A stretch of 64,000 bases of DNA from Dioscorea cayenensis subsp. rotundata. Taxonomy: Eukaryota; Streptophyta; Magnoliopsida; Dioscoreales; Dioscoreaceae. Location: assembly GCF_009730915.1 (NCBI RefSeq), contig NC_052475.1, positions 30,565,016-30,629,015 of the forward strand, given 5' to 3'. The notes under the pieces are model-generated. The model searched no databases, was not told the origin of the DNA, and saw only the letters and a program-made list of their open reading frames with translations. Of this stretch, positions 22,985 to 34,288 are shown piece after piece (position 1 is the stretch's first letter; every line of letters starts with the position of its first letter). The position numbers were made by a program, and so were the translations under genes.

Positions 22985-25489
22985 ATGGTGTTGGTTTTGG
23001 CAATAGGGGATCTTCACATCCCTCAGAGGGCTTCTGATCTTCCAGCCAAGTTCAAAACAATGCTTGTACCTGGGAAAATCCAGCATACCATCTGCACTGG
23101 GAATCTATGCATCAAGGTATTTCCTGTTTGATTGCTGTTGGGTTATCTATTTTGATGCACATAATTTCATAAAAATGTTAGTTTGAGTAATAATATTTCC
23201 TGGTTTGGTGTGGAATCTGCACTTTGGCATTCATCTTTTGTTTATGATAAAACAAGAAGATGGTACTGTGGCTGTTGACACTTGAAATGCATGTATAGTA
23301 TTAAGATAGAGTATTAAGAGTGGCAACTCACTTTCATGGATAGTATTTTTTTTTCCTGGCCAACTAAATGGAATTGGCATGGTAACCACGCTCTCTGACA
23401 TGATGTAGCTTATGCAACATGTGCTCTGCTTACAGCATGATGTGCTTGATGATCTATTATAGAGCTTTTCGCTGTGCAGCACATGTTGGCTGGATAATTA
23501 TTTGGCTCTAATGAGTTCTTTGCTTTGGCAATCAGATGAGATACTGTTCAGAATATAATGAGTTCTTTTCTTTTAGTAAGGTAGCCAATGCATGCACAAG
23601 GGATAGAGGTTTCCACTATGATGCCCATTATGATGCCCATAGTTAGCATTCCTGCTGATGATCTGGCTCCCAATTCGCCACCAAACCCATCCCCTGGCCT
23701 GTCGTCGGAAACAAGTGATGTGTGAAGAACATTTTCCATACTATCATATGTTGGAATGATTAAAATCATCTTTCAATCGCCAACTGAATAAACAAAATAT
23801 TTAGTTCATTTTCAATTGGGCCAGAATTTGCAGATGTGCATAGTTGATTTATAAACAATGCTCGAGGTCCTGTATGAATACATAAGGTTGAATGGATCAT
23901 TTAAGACTAAGATATATTTTACTTGTACTGCAAGTATCAAGTTTTATGTATTATGATTTGCCCTTAGTTTGGCATTTTTAGTTTGATAAAGTACTATATT
24001 CCGTTTTTAAATACCAAAAGTTAATTTCTCAACTGAAAAAAAAAAAAACCTGAGGTTCGTTGTTTGGTAACTTAGTAGAGCTTCCTATCACACATATGTG
24101 TGGGGTCTTCATATCATTTGTGGTTATTTGGAAATACTGATGTGGGTGCAAACTTTAAACTCAATTTTGAAGGTTTTGTAAGGTTTTTCTGGCATAAATG
24201 GAAAAAAACTCCAGAGGACTGTCAAGCATTTGCAATATATTCTTGGCTGAGATTAGAACCATTGTCTTATCCTGACATTTTTTTTATATAACTGTACTGC
24301 TTAGTATTCCAAGTTTCTCGAATTGGATGGTATGTAAGTTATGAAACTGAACTTTCCATCACATTAGTCATTCCACGGAGTGTTCATGTCAAATCCCGTG
24401 CATACATGTATGCAACTTTGGAAAACAGTTTTTGAGGTTAGTGGAAAGGACAATTGCTGTGGTTGTGATATTATGGGAATAAAAGCCACTTGAGAACAAA
24501 GGTCTATGGCATAAGTCACATAACTTCTGTCATCAATATAGCTATAGGAGGCCATGTTTACTAGTTTGCTTAATTTATACTGCAGTTGGAATTATGCTTC
24601 AAGATATGTGATTTTTTTCTCTCTTTAAGTTAGCATATTTGCATGTTCATCTCCCAGGAAGTTTATGATTACTTGAAAAGCGTGTGCCCTGATCTGCATG
24701 TAACTCATGGTGAATATGATGAAGATGCTCGTTATCCAGAGACCAAGACTCTTACCATTGGTCAATTCAAGCTTGGCCTGTGCCATGGCCATCAGGTCTG
24801 TTTGCCTTCTGTTTTGAAATCCATTCTTTGAATTGTTCCAATGTATATCCTACTTTGGACTTTATTTTTGATGGAACTGCTTTATGAAGGTTGATGTGGT
24901 AGCCTGAGCACCTAGTAATCTTTTGCCGGAAAAAAAAATATAACAGTTGACAATGAGAGAAACATTATGCAAATAATCAATGTTTTTTTGGTTCTCAGTA
25001 AAATACCCAGCAAATACCAACTCTTCAAACCCCTCCGCTTGCAGTGGCATGAGGATACTTTAAATTTTGATATTTCTTTTTCTTGTGATGGATTTTTCAA
25101 TAAGATAATTGAGTCTGTCACCATCTTAATGGCATTGGCTTTTACGCTGCGACCTCTTCATCACTACATAAATTTATACGATGCAGGTTGTTCCCTGGGG
25201 TGACTTGGATTCTTTGGCCATGCTTCAAAGGCAGTTGGATGTAGATATTCTTGTGACTGGCCACACTCATCAATTCAAGGCCTACAAGCATGAAGGAGGT
25301 GTAGTCATAAATCCTGGTTCAGCAACAGGTGCATATAGCAGTATCACTTACGACGTCAACCCAAGCTTCGTTCTCATGGACATTGATGGCCTTCGAGTCA
25401 TTGTCTACGTATATGAAATGATTGATGGCGAGGTCAAGGTTGACAAGATCGACTTCAAGAAGACAACCAACACTCACTCTGCTCGTTGA
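22985..25489 (+). CDS. VPS29: Vacuolar protein sorting-associated protein 29 (retromer core)
   Basis: Three coding exons: 22985-23116, 24658-24795 and 25187-25489; 190 aa, the usual length. VPS29 is a small subunit of the retromer core (with VPS35 and VPS26), which recycles vacuolar sorting receptors and, in plants, PIN proteins from endosomes. It has a metallophosphatase fold. Visible motifs are [90 protein letters not shown] and PSFVLMDI. The start is set by alignment to the family N-terminus ([13 protein letters not shown]). Large introns (1.5 kb and 0.4 kb) separate the exons. All joins keep phase 0. Very confident. Confidence 0.96.
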
Positions 25490-26267
25490 GTTTTCCTGTT
25501 CTTATACATCATCTTAGTTTACTAAATCTGATTGTCTCAACCTTTGTGTATTGTCATGGAATTTGTTTGTTTCCTGTTAAATTCTCCTGGAATATGTGGT
25601 ACCATATTGTTGAATGAACTCATGTTTTGAGATGAGAAATCTGCGTACATATGCCTATTAAAAAATTACCTGTCATGTTTTTACCTAAACTGGAACTCCC
25701 TAAGACAACTGATACCATCATGCATGAATTACAGGGTTTTCCAGATATAAATTTTCATTATATATATATATATATCTCTACAGAATTGGCAATTGAATGT
25801 CATATTGAATATATGCCCAAGATTCAAGAACCGTCATTACCAACATCTATTCTCATAAGGGGTAAGTTTTACTGATGACCATAAATATTTCATCATTATA
25901 ATGCCAATGTTTGGGGGTTATTTTCGGTGAAATTGATGACGTGTTATAAAAAAAAATATTTGTGACCATCAGTGAGATCGGAGAATAGTTTTGTGACCAC
26001 AACGTGACAAAAAAAACATTTGTGGCCAAACTTATCTTTTTTATAAGATTTCTTGTTTTAAAAAAAAATTAAGAGTTTGATATGTAGATGCAAAAGTAAA
26101 CGTGAATTTGAGGGTGAACAAGAAATTACCAACTTTCACAGGTGTATATATATGCAAAATTAAGTAATATGTAATTTTTAAAAAAAAAAATGGTTGTACT
26201 TAACTGCAAAGAAAAACCGCCATTAATAAAGAGAGAGAGAGAGCTCCAGCTTCAAACGCTCCCGCTC
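25490..26267. other. VPS29 3' UTR and PPR gene promoter region
   Basis: No gene is seen. The stretch 25900-26060 holds loosely inverted segments (GACCATAAATATTT near 25877 against TATTTGTGACCATC near 25957) that may be a decayed miniature element; support is weak. A (GA)n tract at 26231-26242 and an A-run at 26179-26189 lie just before the PPR start. Confidence 0.4.
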
Positions 26268-28007
26268 ATGGCTCAACTTCATGTCTACGAAACCCTTCTC
26301 CAAAAGTGCAAAGCTTTGTCCCAGATCAAACAGCTACAAGCACACCTCACCGTCGCCGGCGTCCTCCCTGACGTCGCCGGCATCCGCGTCAAGCTCCTCG
26401 AGGTTTGCTCCCTTCCTCCCATCTCCGCTGTTCACCACTCCCAGCTTCTTTTCTCTCACACCTCCTCCCGCACCACCAACGACTACAATGCTCTCCTTCG
26501 TGGCTTCGCCGCTTCAGACGAGCCACTCCAAGCTCTCACTTTTTACCCTCTCCTCCTCCGTTCTCCTTCCCGCCCCGATGCTCTGTCCCTCTCCTTCGCT
26601 CTCAAGGCGTCCGCGCGCCTCTCCGACTTCCCTTCCTCTTTCCAGCTCCATTCTCAGCTTCTCCGATTGGGCTTCACTCCTGACTCCATTCTTTTGACGA
26701 CTCTTATAGATTCCTATGCGAAATCAGGTGAGTTGCAGTACGCGGAGAAGGTGTTCGACGAAATGCCTAAGAGAGACGCCGCGACCTGGAATGTCATGAT
26801 TGCTGGCCTCGTCCAAGGCGGTCGACCGAACGACGCGTTCAAGTTGTTTGAGCAAATATGCCACCCGGGATCACCTGCCCGCCCGAATGAAGTCACTGTG
26901 ATTGCCGCACTGTCTGCGTGTGCGCAGCTTGGTGCACCGCGTGAAGGTGCTGTCGTTCATTCATATGCGCGCGCGCAGCATCTTGATGCGGACGTGCGCG
27001 TGCACAACGCTCTCATAGATATGTACTCCAAGTGTGGCTGTGTTGATCAAGCTGTTGAAGTCTTTCGTTCCATTGAAATGCCCACGCTTGTGTCTTATAA
27101 TGCCATGATCATGGCACTTGCTTTGCATGGACATGGCACAGAGGCATTCTACCTGTTCAAAGAGATGGTGAAGCCCGGGGCAAATGAAATTGAGCCAGAT
27201 GCAGTGACATACTTAGCTGTTTTATCGGGATGTAATCATGCCGGACTTGTAAACGAAGGCCTTGAGATATTCATGTCAATGAAGATAAGCCGAACTATCA
27301 AACACTATGGATGCATTGTGGACTTGTTAGGCAGGGCAGGACGGTTATCAGAAGCCTATAATGTGATAACATCAATGCCTCTGGAACCAGATATTGTATT
27401 GTGGCAGACTTTGCTAGGTGCATCCAAGACTTTCGGTGATGTTAACATGGCTGAACTTGTATCAAAGAAGTTGGCAGAGATGGGTTCGAATGGAGATGGA
27501 GACTATGTGCTATTGTCTAATGTGTATGCTGCAAAGGAGAGGTGGGCTGAAGTTGGGAGGGTGAGGGAGGAGATGAGGAGTAAAGACGTGAGGAAGGTCC
27601 CGGGATTCAGTTTTGTCGAATTGGATGGAGTGGTACATAAGTTCTTGAATGGAGATAAAGGACATGAAAGGTGGAGGGAGATCTATAGAATGTTGGATGA
27701 GATCAGTGTGAAAATTAAAGTGTTTGGATATGTGCCAGAGACGAGTAATGTGTTACATGATATAGGCGAAGAGGATAAAGAGAACGCGCTATACTATCAT
27801 AGCGAGAAGTTGGCCATGGCCTTCGGTTTGATTAATACACAGGACGGTGAGACAATTCAAGTGATTAAGAATCTCAGGATTTGTGGTGACTGTCATTTGG
27901 TGGCCAAGCTTATTTCCAAGGCTTATGATAGGGTGATCATTGTGAGGGATCGAGCTAGATTTCATCGATTTGAAGGAGGTGCTTGTTCATGTAACGATTA
28001 CTGGTAA
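26268..28007 (+). CDS. Pentatricopeptide repeat protein, PLS class with E/E+/DYW domains
   Basis: Intronless ORF of 579 aa from the ATG at 26268 (MAQLHVYETLLQKCKALSQI). The frame is open from 26190, but that first ATG follows an A-run and reads through a GA repeat, so I prefer 26268. PLS-type repeats are clear (LLTTLIDSYAKSGELQYAEK, VFDEMPKRDAATWNVMIAGL, VHNALIDMYSKCGCVDQAVE, GCIVDLLGRAGRLSEAY). The E region follows (PGFSFVELDGVVHKF). A full DYW domain ends the protein: HSEKLAMAFGLINT, CGDCH, CSCNDYW, including the deaminase-like HSE and CxxC zinc ligands. Such proteins do site-specific C-to-U RNA editing in plastids or mitochondria. The overall text resembles Arabidopsis At1g34160. Target site and organelle are unknown. 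GC-rich at its 5' end. Confidence 0.9.
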   Translation: MAQLHVYETLLQKCKALSQIKQLQAHLTVAGVLPDVAGIRVKLLEVCSLPPISAVHHSQLLFSHTSSRTTNDYNALLRGFAASDEPLQALTFYPLLLRSPSRPDALSLSFALKASARLSDFPSSFQLHSQLLRLGFTPDSILLTTLIDSYAKSGELQYAEKVFDEMPKRDAATWNVMIAGLVQGGRPNDAFKLFEQICHPGSPARPNEVTVIAALSACAQLGAPREGAVVHSYARAQHLDADVRVHNALIDMYSKCGCVDQAVEVFRSIEMPTLVSYNAMIMALALHGHGTEAFYLFKEMVKPGANEIEPDAVTYLAVLSGCNHAGLVNEGLEIFMSMKISRTIKHYGCIVDLLGRAGRLSEAYNVITSMPLEPDIVLWQTLLGASKTFGDVNMAELVSKKLAEMGSNGDGDYVLLSNVYAAKERWAEVGRVREEMRSKDVRKVPGFSFVELDGVVHKFLNGDKGHERWREIYRMLDEISVKIKVFGYVPETSNVLHDIGEEDKENALYYHSEKLAMAFGLINTQDGETIQVIKNLRICGDCHLVAKLISKAYDRVIIVRDRARFHRFEGGACSCNDYW

Positions 28008-28977
28008 TTAGTGCGCTCTTGGAGATTCATATAGAATCATTGTTGATGCATGTATATCAACTGCTTGGCGAAAGTTGAACATGTATATTAGAAGCCAAGT
28101 TTTTGTAGGCCGCAAGATTGAAATTCAGGAATTGACTGTGAAGATGTATGTCAGAAGCCAAGATGTTGTAGCCTGTAAGATTGAAATTCAGGAACAGACT
28201 GTGAATTGGATGGCAAGGAAAAGGAGAACATAATACCTTGCATTAAATATCAAAGAACTTGAATGCAAAAGAACAACAAATTTAGGTTGTCAACCATTTG
28301 CTCAATATTAACTCCATCTGTTCTGCTCTGTCATTTTTGGTTTCTTCACCCCATTGTATATACTTGATATTGCATTTGATTGGCATATGTTATTCTTGGG
28401 GGGATTTCTCCGAAATTTATCCAATTAACCTAAATTCTGTAATCTGTATGGAGACACTGAGGATGTACTTTGGTGCAAAACTGTTTTTGATCAGGTTTTC
28501 ACCATGTGAAGCTTGTCCTATCATTGCTTGCATTCAGTAACTATAAATGTATAAATTTTAAATTCAGAAGCAGGATAAGTACATAAAAAAGTAAAAACAA
28601 GATTTTTTCTTGGGGTGTATCTGTAAAAACACTGCCACAATTGGAAAAAAATATTACTTGCCAGATACTTGCATAATATAAGCAGTACATAGCCAAATAA
28701 AAACCCAAAATTAAGTAACTCAAGACACAAACTTTTTCCGTATGGCGTCTGCAGGTGTGATAAGTTGCCAGCAATGCCAGAAAAAAGAGTTACCAGCAAT
28801 GAGGTAAAGAACAAACAACTCATGCCTATCCTACAAATTAGCCATCCTCATGTTGATTAAAACCACCACTCAAACAGTTACAATGCCTCAATCTTGAATT
28901 TAGGAGACTGCACAAAAAGCTCACAAAGGGCTTCCTTTTTCTTTTCTCTTTATACAAAGCAATGAGAGAGCTTGAAG
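28008..28977. other. Convergent 3' region between PPR and SBH genes
   Basis: Holds the 3' UTRs of two converging genes. It includes a 63-bp tandem duplication at 28081-28206 and an otherwise ordinary AT-rich sequence. Short minus-strand ORFs at 28521-28823 have a hydrophobic look but no homology I recognise. Confidence 0.5.
28081..28206 (+). repeat. 63-bp tandem duplication in the PPR 3' UTR
   Basis: Two copies start ATGTATATTAGAAGCCAAG (28081) and ATGTATGTCAGAAGCCAAG (28144). Both contain AAGATTGAAATTCAGGAA and end GACTGTGAA. About ten differences separate them, so the duplication is not recent. Confidence 0.85.
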
Positions 28978-31900
28978 CTAGTGTTTCAGTGGTCTTGCCT
29001 CAAACCCACCTTCTTGCCGAATAACCAAGTTATACGGCATGTAGGTCCCTAGAAGTTTATCCCATATGGAGAAGAATGGCTGAGAGTAGTTGAACTTGGC
29101 ACCCTGGAGCTGATGGTGGATGTCATGATAGGCGGTGTTGTTTTGGAAGATGATGTGGAAGATGTTCCCGGGTAACCAGAGCCCACAGTGATCATCAACA
29201 GTCTTGATAACTGCAAAGGAAAAGAAATAAACTGCGGTCCTTGCAGTCATCCCTGCGAGTAGGAATGATATGGCGCCTCCAAAAGTATCAAGGAGAAGTC
29301 CCTCCAACGGGTGGTTGTAGAGAGCTCCAATAGCATAAGGAACGACAAGCCTGTGATGTTGGGAGTGGATGTGACGGTATAGGAACTTGTTCTGGTGCAT
29401 GTACCGGTGAACAAAGTATTGCCATGTATCCATTACAATCATGGCCACGATGATCTGCATGAGCTGGACTAGGACAGGTGGTTGAACTTGGATTCCAGAT
29501 GAATTTGCATCAGAAGTTGCCTGAATCAGCAATAGAAAAGATACGAAAAAGTTACAGAAATTGAAGCCATACTAAATTTTTTTCAGGTGAGTTTTACATT
29601 GTCGTTAATATAACAGTATAAACTTTTGCTAAAGAGGATTTGTGATCATGCTAGTTAGTTTCTCTGAATTTTTGTTCCGAGACCTTGTCACAAACAACAA
29701 AGGCATGCATGAGAGCAAGTTAACATTTCACAAATCTCAGACTTGGTGACACATGTTTAATGATTGCCCATCACTTTTAAGTTTGAACCAAAAATAAATG
29801 GAAAAAAGCAACCACTAGGCTCAAATAGCAAAATGCAAAAAAACATATGACAGTAATATCCAGCAAAATAATACTAATAGCTACTATCATGTTTGCCTTC
29901 TTAACATGTTTTTTTGAGCATAACCATCGGACCATATATGGACAAGATTCTTGTGTGAAAAAGTTATTTGCATCAATTATCAACAAAAGGTACATATTCA
30001 GTTTTTAGCAAGTATTTGACGTGTCTAATTATCAAGCTACTCAATCACAAGGATGAGTAGAATTTTTTTTATTCACTGGTTAAGAGGAATGAATAAGAAA
30101 AATAATTAGACAAGCTCCTACCTCAAAAAATATTATAAGAATGTTTATCATACCATACATACCATACGTCCATACATAGATTGCTTTGGGTTCAATGAAA
30201 TGAGTAAAATAGAATTAATAAACAAAATCATATACAACCCTTCACAGATCTTAAAGCAACCTTCAGATGGTGCAGACAATGTCTCTTCTAACATTTTCTG
30301 TGCCCTCATATAAATTTTTTCATTGAAACATGAATAGTTCTTAAATACATCAGTATCTTTTATTGAAGATCCAAGCGAACATGCGTAGGGTAAGCATATA
30401 TGAGTTTCCAAATACAAGAAAATGAGATGGCAATAGCACGGAATTGGATAAAGATTAACAGCAAATTTGGAGAACTGAAATGGCCCTCACAAAATTGAGA
30501 TATTACGATGACAACCCCAATTTATGTCTACATAACTTTTACCCCTAGTAATAAATTGGATTAAAGCCGCTGATGGCCACTACAGTTCATTTTGCCTCCA
30601 TAAAGTAAGAAAAATTATTCATTTTGGTCTCCAACAAGCAAACTTTGTTTGTTTTAGCCCCTTTGTCAAATGGCATAAGCCATGAGACTCGCATCAGCTA
30701 GAAGCTGTTCATCTAACATGGTTAAGTGCTCCACATGCGACTATGCCAGCTAATTCTGTCACATCAACGGCTTCTAGTTGATGTGAGACTACATGGCTTA
30801 GACCATTAAACAGAGATAACAAGCCTAAAACCAACAAAAATCGCTGGTTTTGGGGAGAATACAAACCTTTTTTTTTGTATTTACTTTAAAAGATAAAATG
30901 AACTATGGCTTCCATACTAATAAAAATGATGGTAAAAGTCAACAAATTAATATGCAGGAAGCTAACTCATCTTCTTGTGTAAATATAGACTTGCATCCAC
31001 AAACATCACAATAGAGCAATACGATCAACACTAAGACTAAATACAGACCAACATCTACGTCATCACACCAACAGAATCTTTTAGCATAATGAGGAAATAA
31101 GAAACTTCGAATAATTTAAGAATTCTCTGCTCAAACATAGAAATTAACCAAAAAAAAATTGATAAAAGAGCTACTTCAAGACCAGGATGTCTATCATATT
31201 TAACATAAATGGCACGAACAAATTCAGAAATGAGAACCATGTCCCAAAAGGAGAGATAGTTGCAACATTCGTGCTAAATCTTTAATGCTGTAAATAATAA
31301 GCATCTAATGAAACAATACAAAAATATTTCAGTAAATGAACAAGTAAGAGGCTTATGGATGAAAGCAGAAATTTTTACAACATTAAGTTCTATTCCCTTC
31401 AATTTTTCCATCTCTTTTCGTAGTTCTAAATTTTCAGCCTTTCTTCAGTGGTCTAAATCTTATCCTAGCAGCTTTCTGAATATTGCCCTAAACAGTTTGC
31501 TTAACTAACTTCAATCCCCCTCTACTTTATTTCCTTTTACATGTACAAGGTAAGTCAATCAGAATACCACATGATTAGGAAGTTCAACATCAGTGTGCTT
31601 TGCACTGGGGATGCCCACATCATGCAAATGAAAAGTTCAACTCCATTTTCCAACCTTCCAGTCCTCTCTCTTAGGCCTCTTAAACATATTCCACTAATTT
31701 TCAAATCTTAAACCCAAGTTTAAGCTCCCCATCAACCAAACTAAGCTTTCCCATTTAATAAATCAACTCTGACACACTTATTTTGACTTTAACTTCCTAC
31801 AATTATATAAACATCAAACAAAATGCTTCTTGAACTTCTATCAACATCAGTCCTGGCAAAATCTATTTATTCGTCACCTTAAAATCTTGCAAAATCGTTT

Positions 31901-32344
31901 CACAAAATATGAAATGTGTTACATGAGTGAATCGACAACACACATGCTGCAGACAAAATACCTCAAAACCCAGAGAGAAACTATCCTACCCATGTAAAAC
32001 AAAAGCAATCAGCACCATTAAATCTAATTCAAGAGTAGCCTCTTCATGTTGCCCCCTAGAGTGAACAAATGCGTACCAACATCTTCATTTGTCACAAGAA
32101 TGCAAGTACTCACCAAGAACAGAAGTTGTGCAATGGTGGCTTGAACCAGCTGCTGAAGCAAAACACCTTTCACAACCGATGATAGAGGCACCAAATTCTT
32201 CAGCTTTTCTTCTTTCCTAGTATGAAGCCGGAACCGATCTAATGGCGGCAAGAGCTGGTACATGCCAGCATAGAGCCAATATATAACAATGGGGGCAAAG
32301 GTGCCCATCAACTCATCGCTGACATATCCCTCCCAAAACACCAT
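28978..32344 (-). CDS. SBH1: Sphingoid base C4 hydroxylase (sphinganine C4-monooxygenase)
   Basis: Two exons on the minus strand, 32344-32114 and 29520-28978, joined in phase 0; 257 aa. It hydroxylates the long-chain base of ceramide or sphinganine at C4, giving phytosphingosine-type trihydroxy bases, in the ER membrane. It belongs to the fatty acid hydroxylase/sterol desaturase superfamily. The three di-iron histidine boxes are present: HRYMH, HSQHH and HDIHH. Other family text is ELMGTFAPIVIYWLYAGMYQ, IVMDTWQYFVHRYMHQNKFL, YNHPLEGLLLDT, TVDDHCGLWLPGN and FEARPLKH. Hydrophobic stretches fit four or so membrane spans. The single 2.6-kb intron holds an inverted repeat but no gene. Symbol given for the family; which paralogue (SBH1 or SBH2) is not resolved. 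Confidence 0.94.
30668..30806. repeat. Inverted repeat in the SBH intron
   Basis: The left arm (about 30668-30707) runs ATGGCATAAGCCATGAGACT onward to CAGCTAGAAGCTG. The right arm (about 30768-30806) is its reverse complement with a few mismatches (GGCTTCTAGTTGATGTGAGA, CTACATGGCTTA). The arms are about 38 bp with a loop of about 60 bp. This could be a fold-back element or the core of a larger TIR element; the ends are not resolved. Confidence 0.6.
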
Positions 32345-34288
32345 TTTTGCAAGAAATTAAACGCCCAACGGAACCCTAATGATTGCGGTAATCCATTAGA
32401 AAGCGATGATGCTATAATCCATCAAAAATTAAAAGAAAACATAGACTTTAGGTAAGACGAAACAACAAATGGAAAAGCTCTGGGCTTTACGATGAAATCG
32501 AGCATCCCACATTAGGGTTTCTTTCAAAATGAATCAAAAGCCCATGGCCTCGTAAACCACATTATAATTAAAAAGCAAAAAGCAAACGGAATTCGTTAAA
32601 GGAGAAGAAATAAAAGCAGTAGTTCATAACTTTAAGAGAGAGAAAAAAAAAAAAAATCAAACTAGGGTTTCATCCAAAATGCATAAATGTCGCGGATCTA
32701 GGGCATAAAAATGCCTCATTTCATTCAAAAAAACAGAAAAATATAAGAATAATTAGGGCGAGAGAAGGCCGAAATGTGGATCGGAAACAACGAAATCGTG
32801 GTTTAGTGGCTTGGAAAGGAAGACAAAGATGTCACCTTTTAGGATTTGAAGAACGCGCATCTGGGTTCTCTATCTCCAGGCATTCAAACCGCCATGAATC
32901 TGAGAACAAAATTAGAAGAAAGTGGTGGATAAATCAGCGACGAGAGGTGGTATCCGATTCGAAATTCTCCAGAAATCGCGATCGCGAACCTGGAGAGAAT
33001 CGAAAGGGAAATTTTGATGGTTCCTTTTGGTGTTGGTTTTGCTTCCACTTTGTTTTCCGTTTCTGCATTTTGAGGGATTTGAAAAACAAGAACCGAAAAG
33101 ATAAAAATTAAAATTAAATTTAAAATTATTAAATTATTATGAAATGGAAATATAAAAAATAAAATGCAGCTAATAAATAAAGTGATTAACTGTATACATT
33201 TTGGAAACCAATAGATTTATTTCCTTTTTTAACTCTCCTGATATTTTATAACTTGTATTGATAACTTTTTGGAGTTTTCAAAGTATATAATTTTCAAAAT
33301 TAATTTTTGTTTTTAAAAAGCTTTTCAATAAAAAAATTAAGAGTTCAATGATGACTATTGATGTATTAACACTGGATCACTATTTAGAATATTTATATTT
33401 TACTAAAAAACTAATTTAAATCTTAGGGTGTGCAAAATATTTATATTTATATTCCTCATGTGTGTTTACGTATGACATGTGACTTATTTATATTTATTAA
33501 AAAATAATTTTTGAAATAATTAAAATTAAGTACAATGATTGGAATCTAGACTATATTGAATAATATATTCTCAGAAAAATGAGACAATGAATAGTAAACT
33601 TTGTAAAAAAAACAATGAATAGTACACAAAAGAAGGCCATTTTCTTAATTTTACATATTTATTTTTTTCCAAAATTTAGTCAGGGAAACTAACTTAAAAA
33701 AAAACAAGAAACATGTGGAAGTCATAATTTTTGGGGCCACCACACTGTGACATATAGCGTTTCCCATGATATATTTGTTGTTTTCATAAAACATAATAGT
33801 ATTGACAAAACATAAATTAAATGATAAATCTGTCTTTCATGTCTTATTGATCTGGTTTTCTCTTTCCAGTTGGACTGTTGGAACGGTCACCCATAAAACC
33901 AAACAACATATGGAATATGCCATTCATTCCTAAAAATTCAGAATAATAAACATTATAAATGACATCATAATTCATAATAAAATAAAAAATATACATGCTG
34001 GCAAAAAGAACAAAAAAACACAGTGAAATACAATTTGGAGAAATCACATGATGTTTTATTCATAGAAGAGCACAAGTCTGAAAGCAATAGAAAAACACAA
34101 CACAATGGAAATGGAAATAAATGTCTATCAAATCTTCAATCTATGAGGATAGCAGCATAGATACAATGCAGCATACTAAGTTTTAAAGAAACACAACACA
34201 ATGTATAGACAACTTCTGAATTACTAGAGGACTGATTCCTCCTCCCCCAAATTGGCCAATGAATTGTTTCATTCATTCATTGATTGAT
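32345..34288. other. SBH leader/promoter and AT-rich spacer
   Basis: From 32345 to about 33070 lies the 5' side of the minus-strand SBH gene. The GC-richer block 32760-33070 probably contains its transcription start, and a 5' UTR intron is possible (donor-like AAAAG/gtgaca on the minus strand near 32838). From 33100 to 34060 is AT-rich spacer. 34060-34288 is the 3' UTR of the next minus-strand gene. No other gene seen. Confidence 0.45.

Noticed and set aside
22669-23037. 122-codon ORF before VPS29
   Set aside because: Overlaps the presumed spliced leader and the VPS29 start in another frame; no recognisable domain.
25877-26060. Possible MITE before the PPR gene
   Set aside because: Inverted matches are short and scattered, with no target duplication.
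26190-26267. ATG at 26190 as the PPR start
   Set aside because: It follows an A-run and would translate a GA microsatellite; the ATG at 26268 has better context and gives a family-like N-terminus.
26281-26697. Plus-strand ORFs of 138 and 92 codons inside the PPR gene
   Set aside because: Other-frame shadows in the GC-rich 5' half of a clear PPR coding region.
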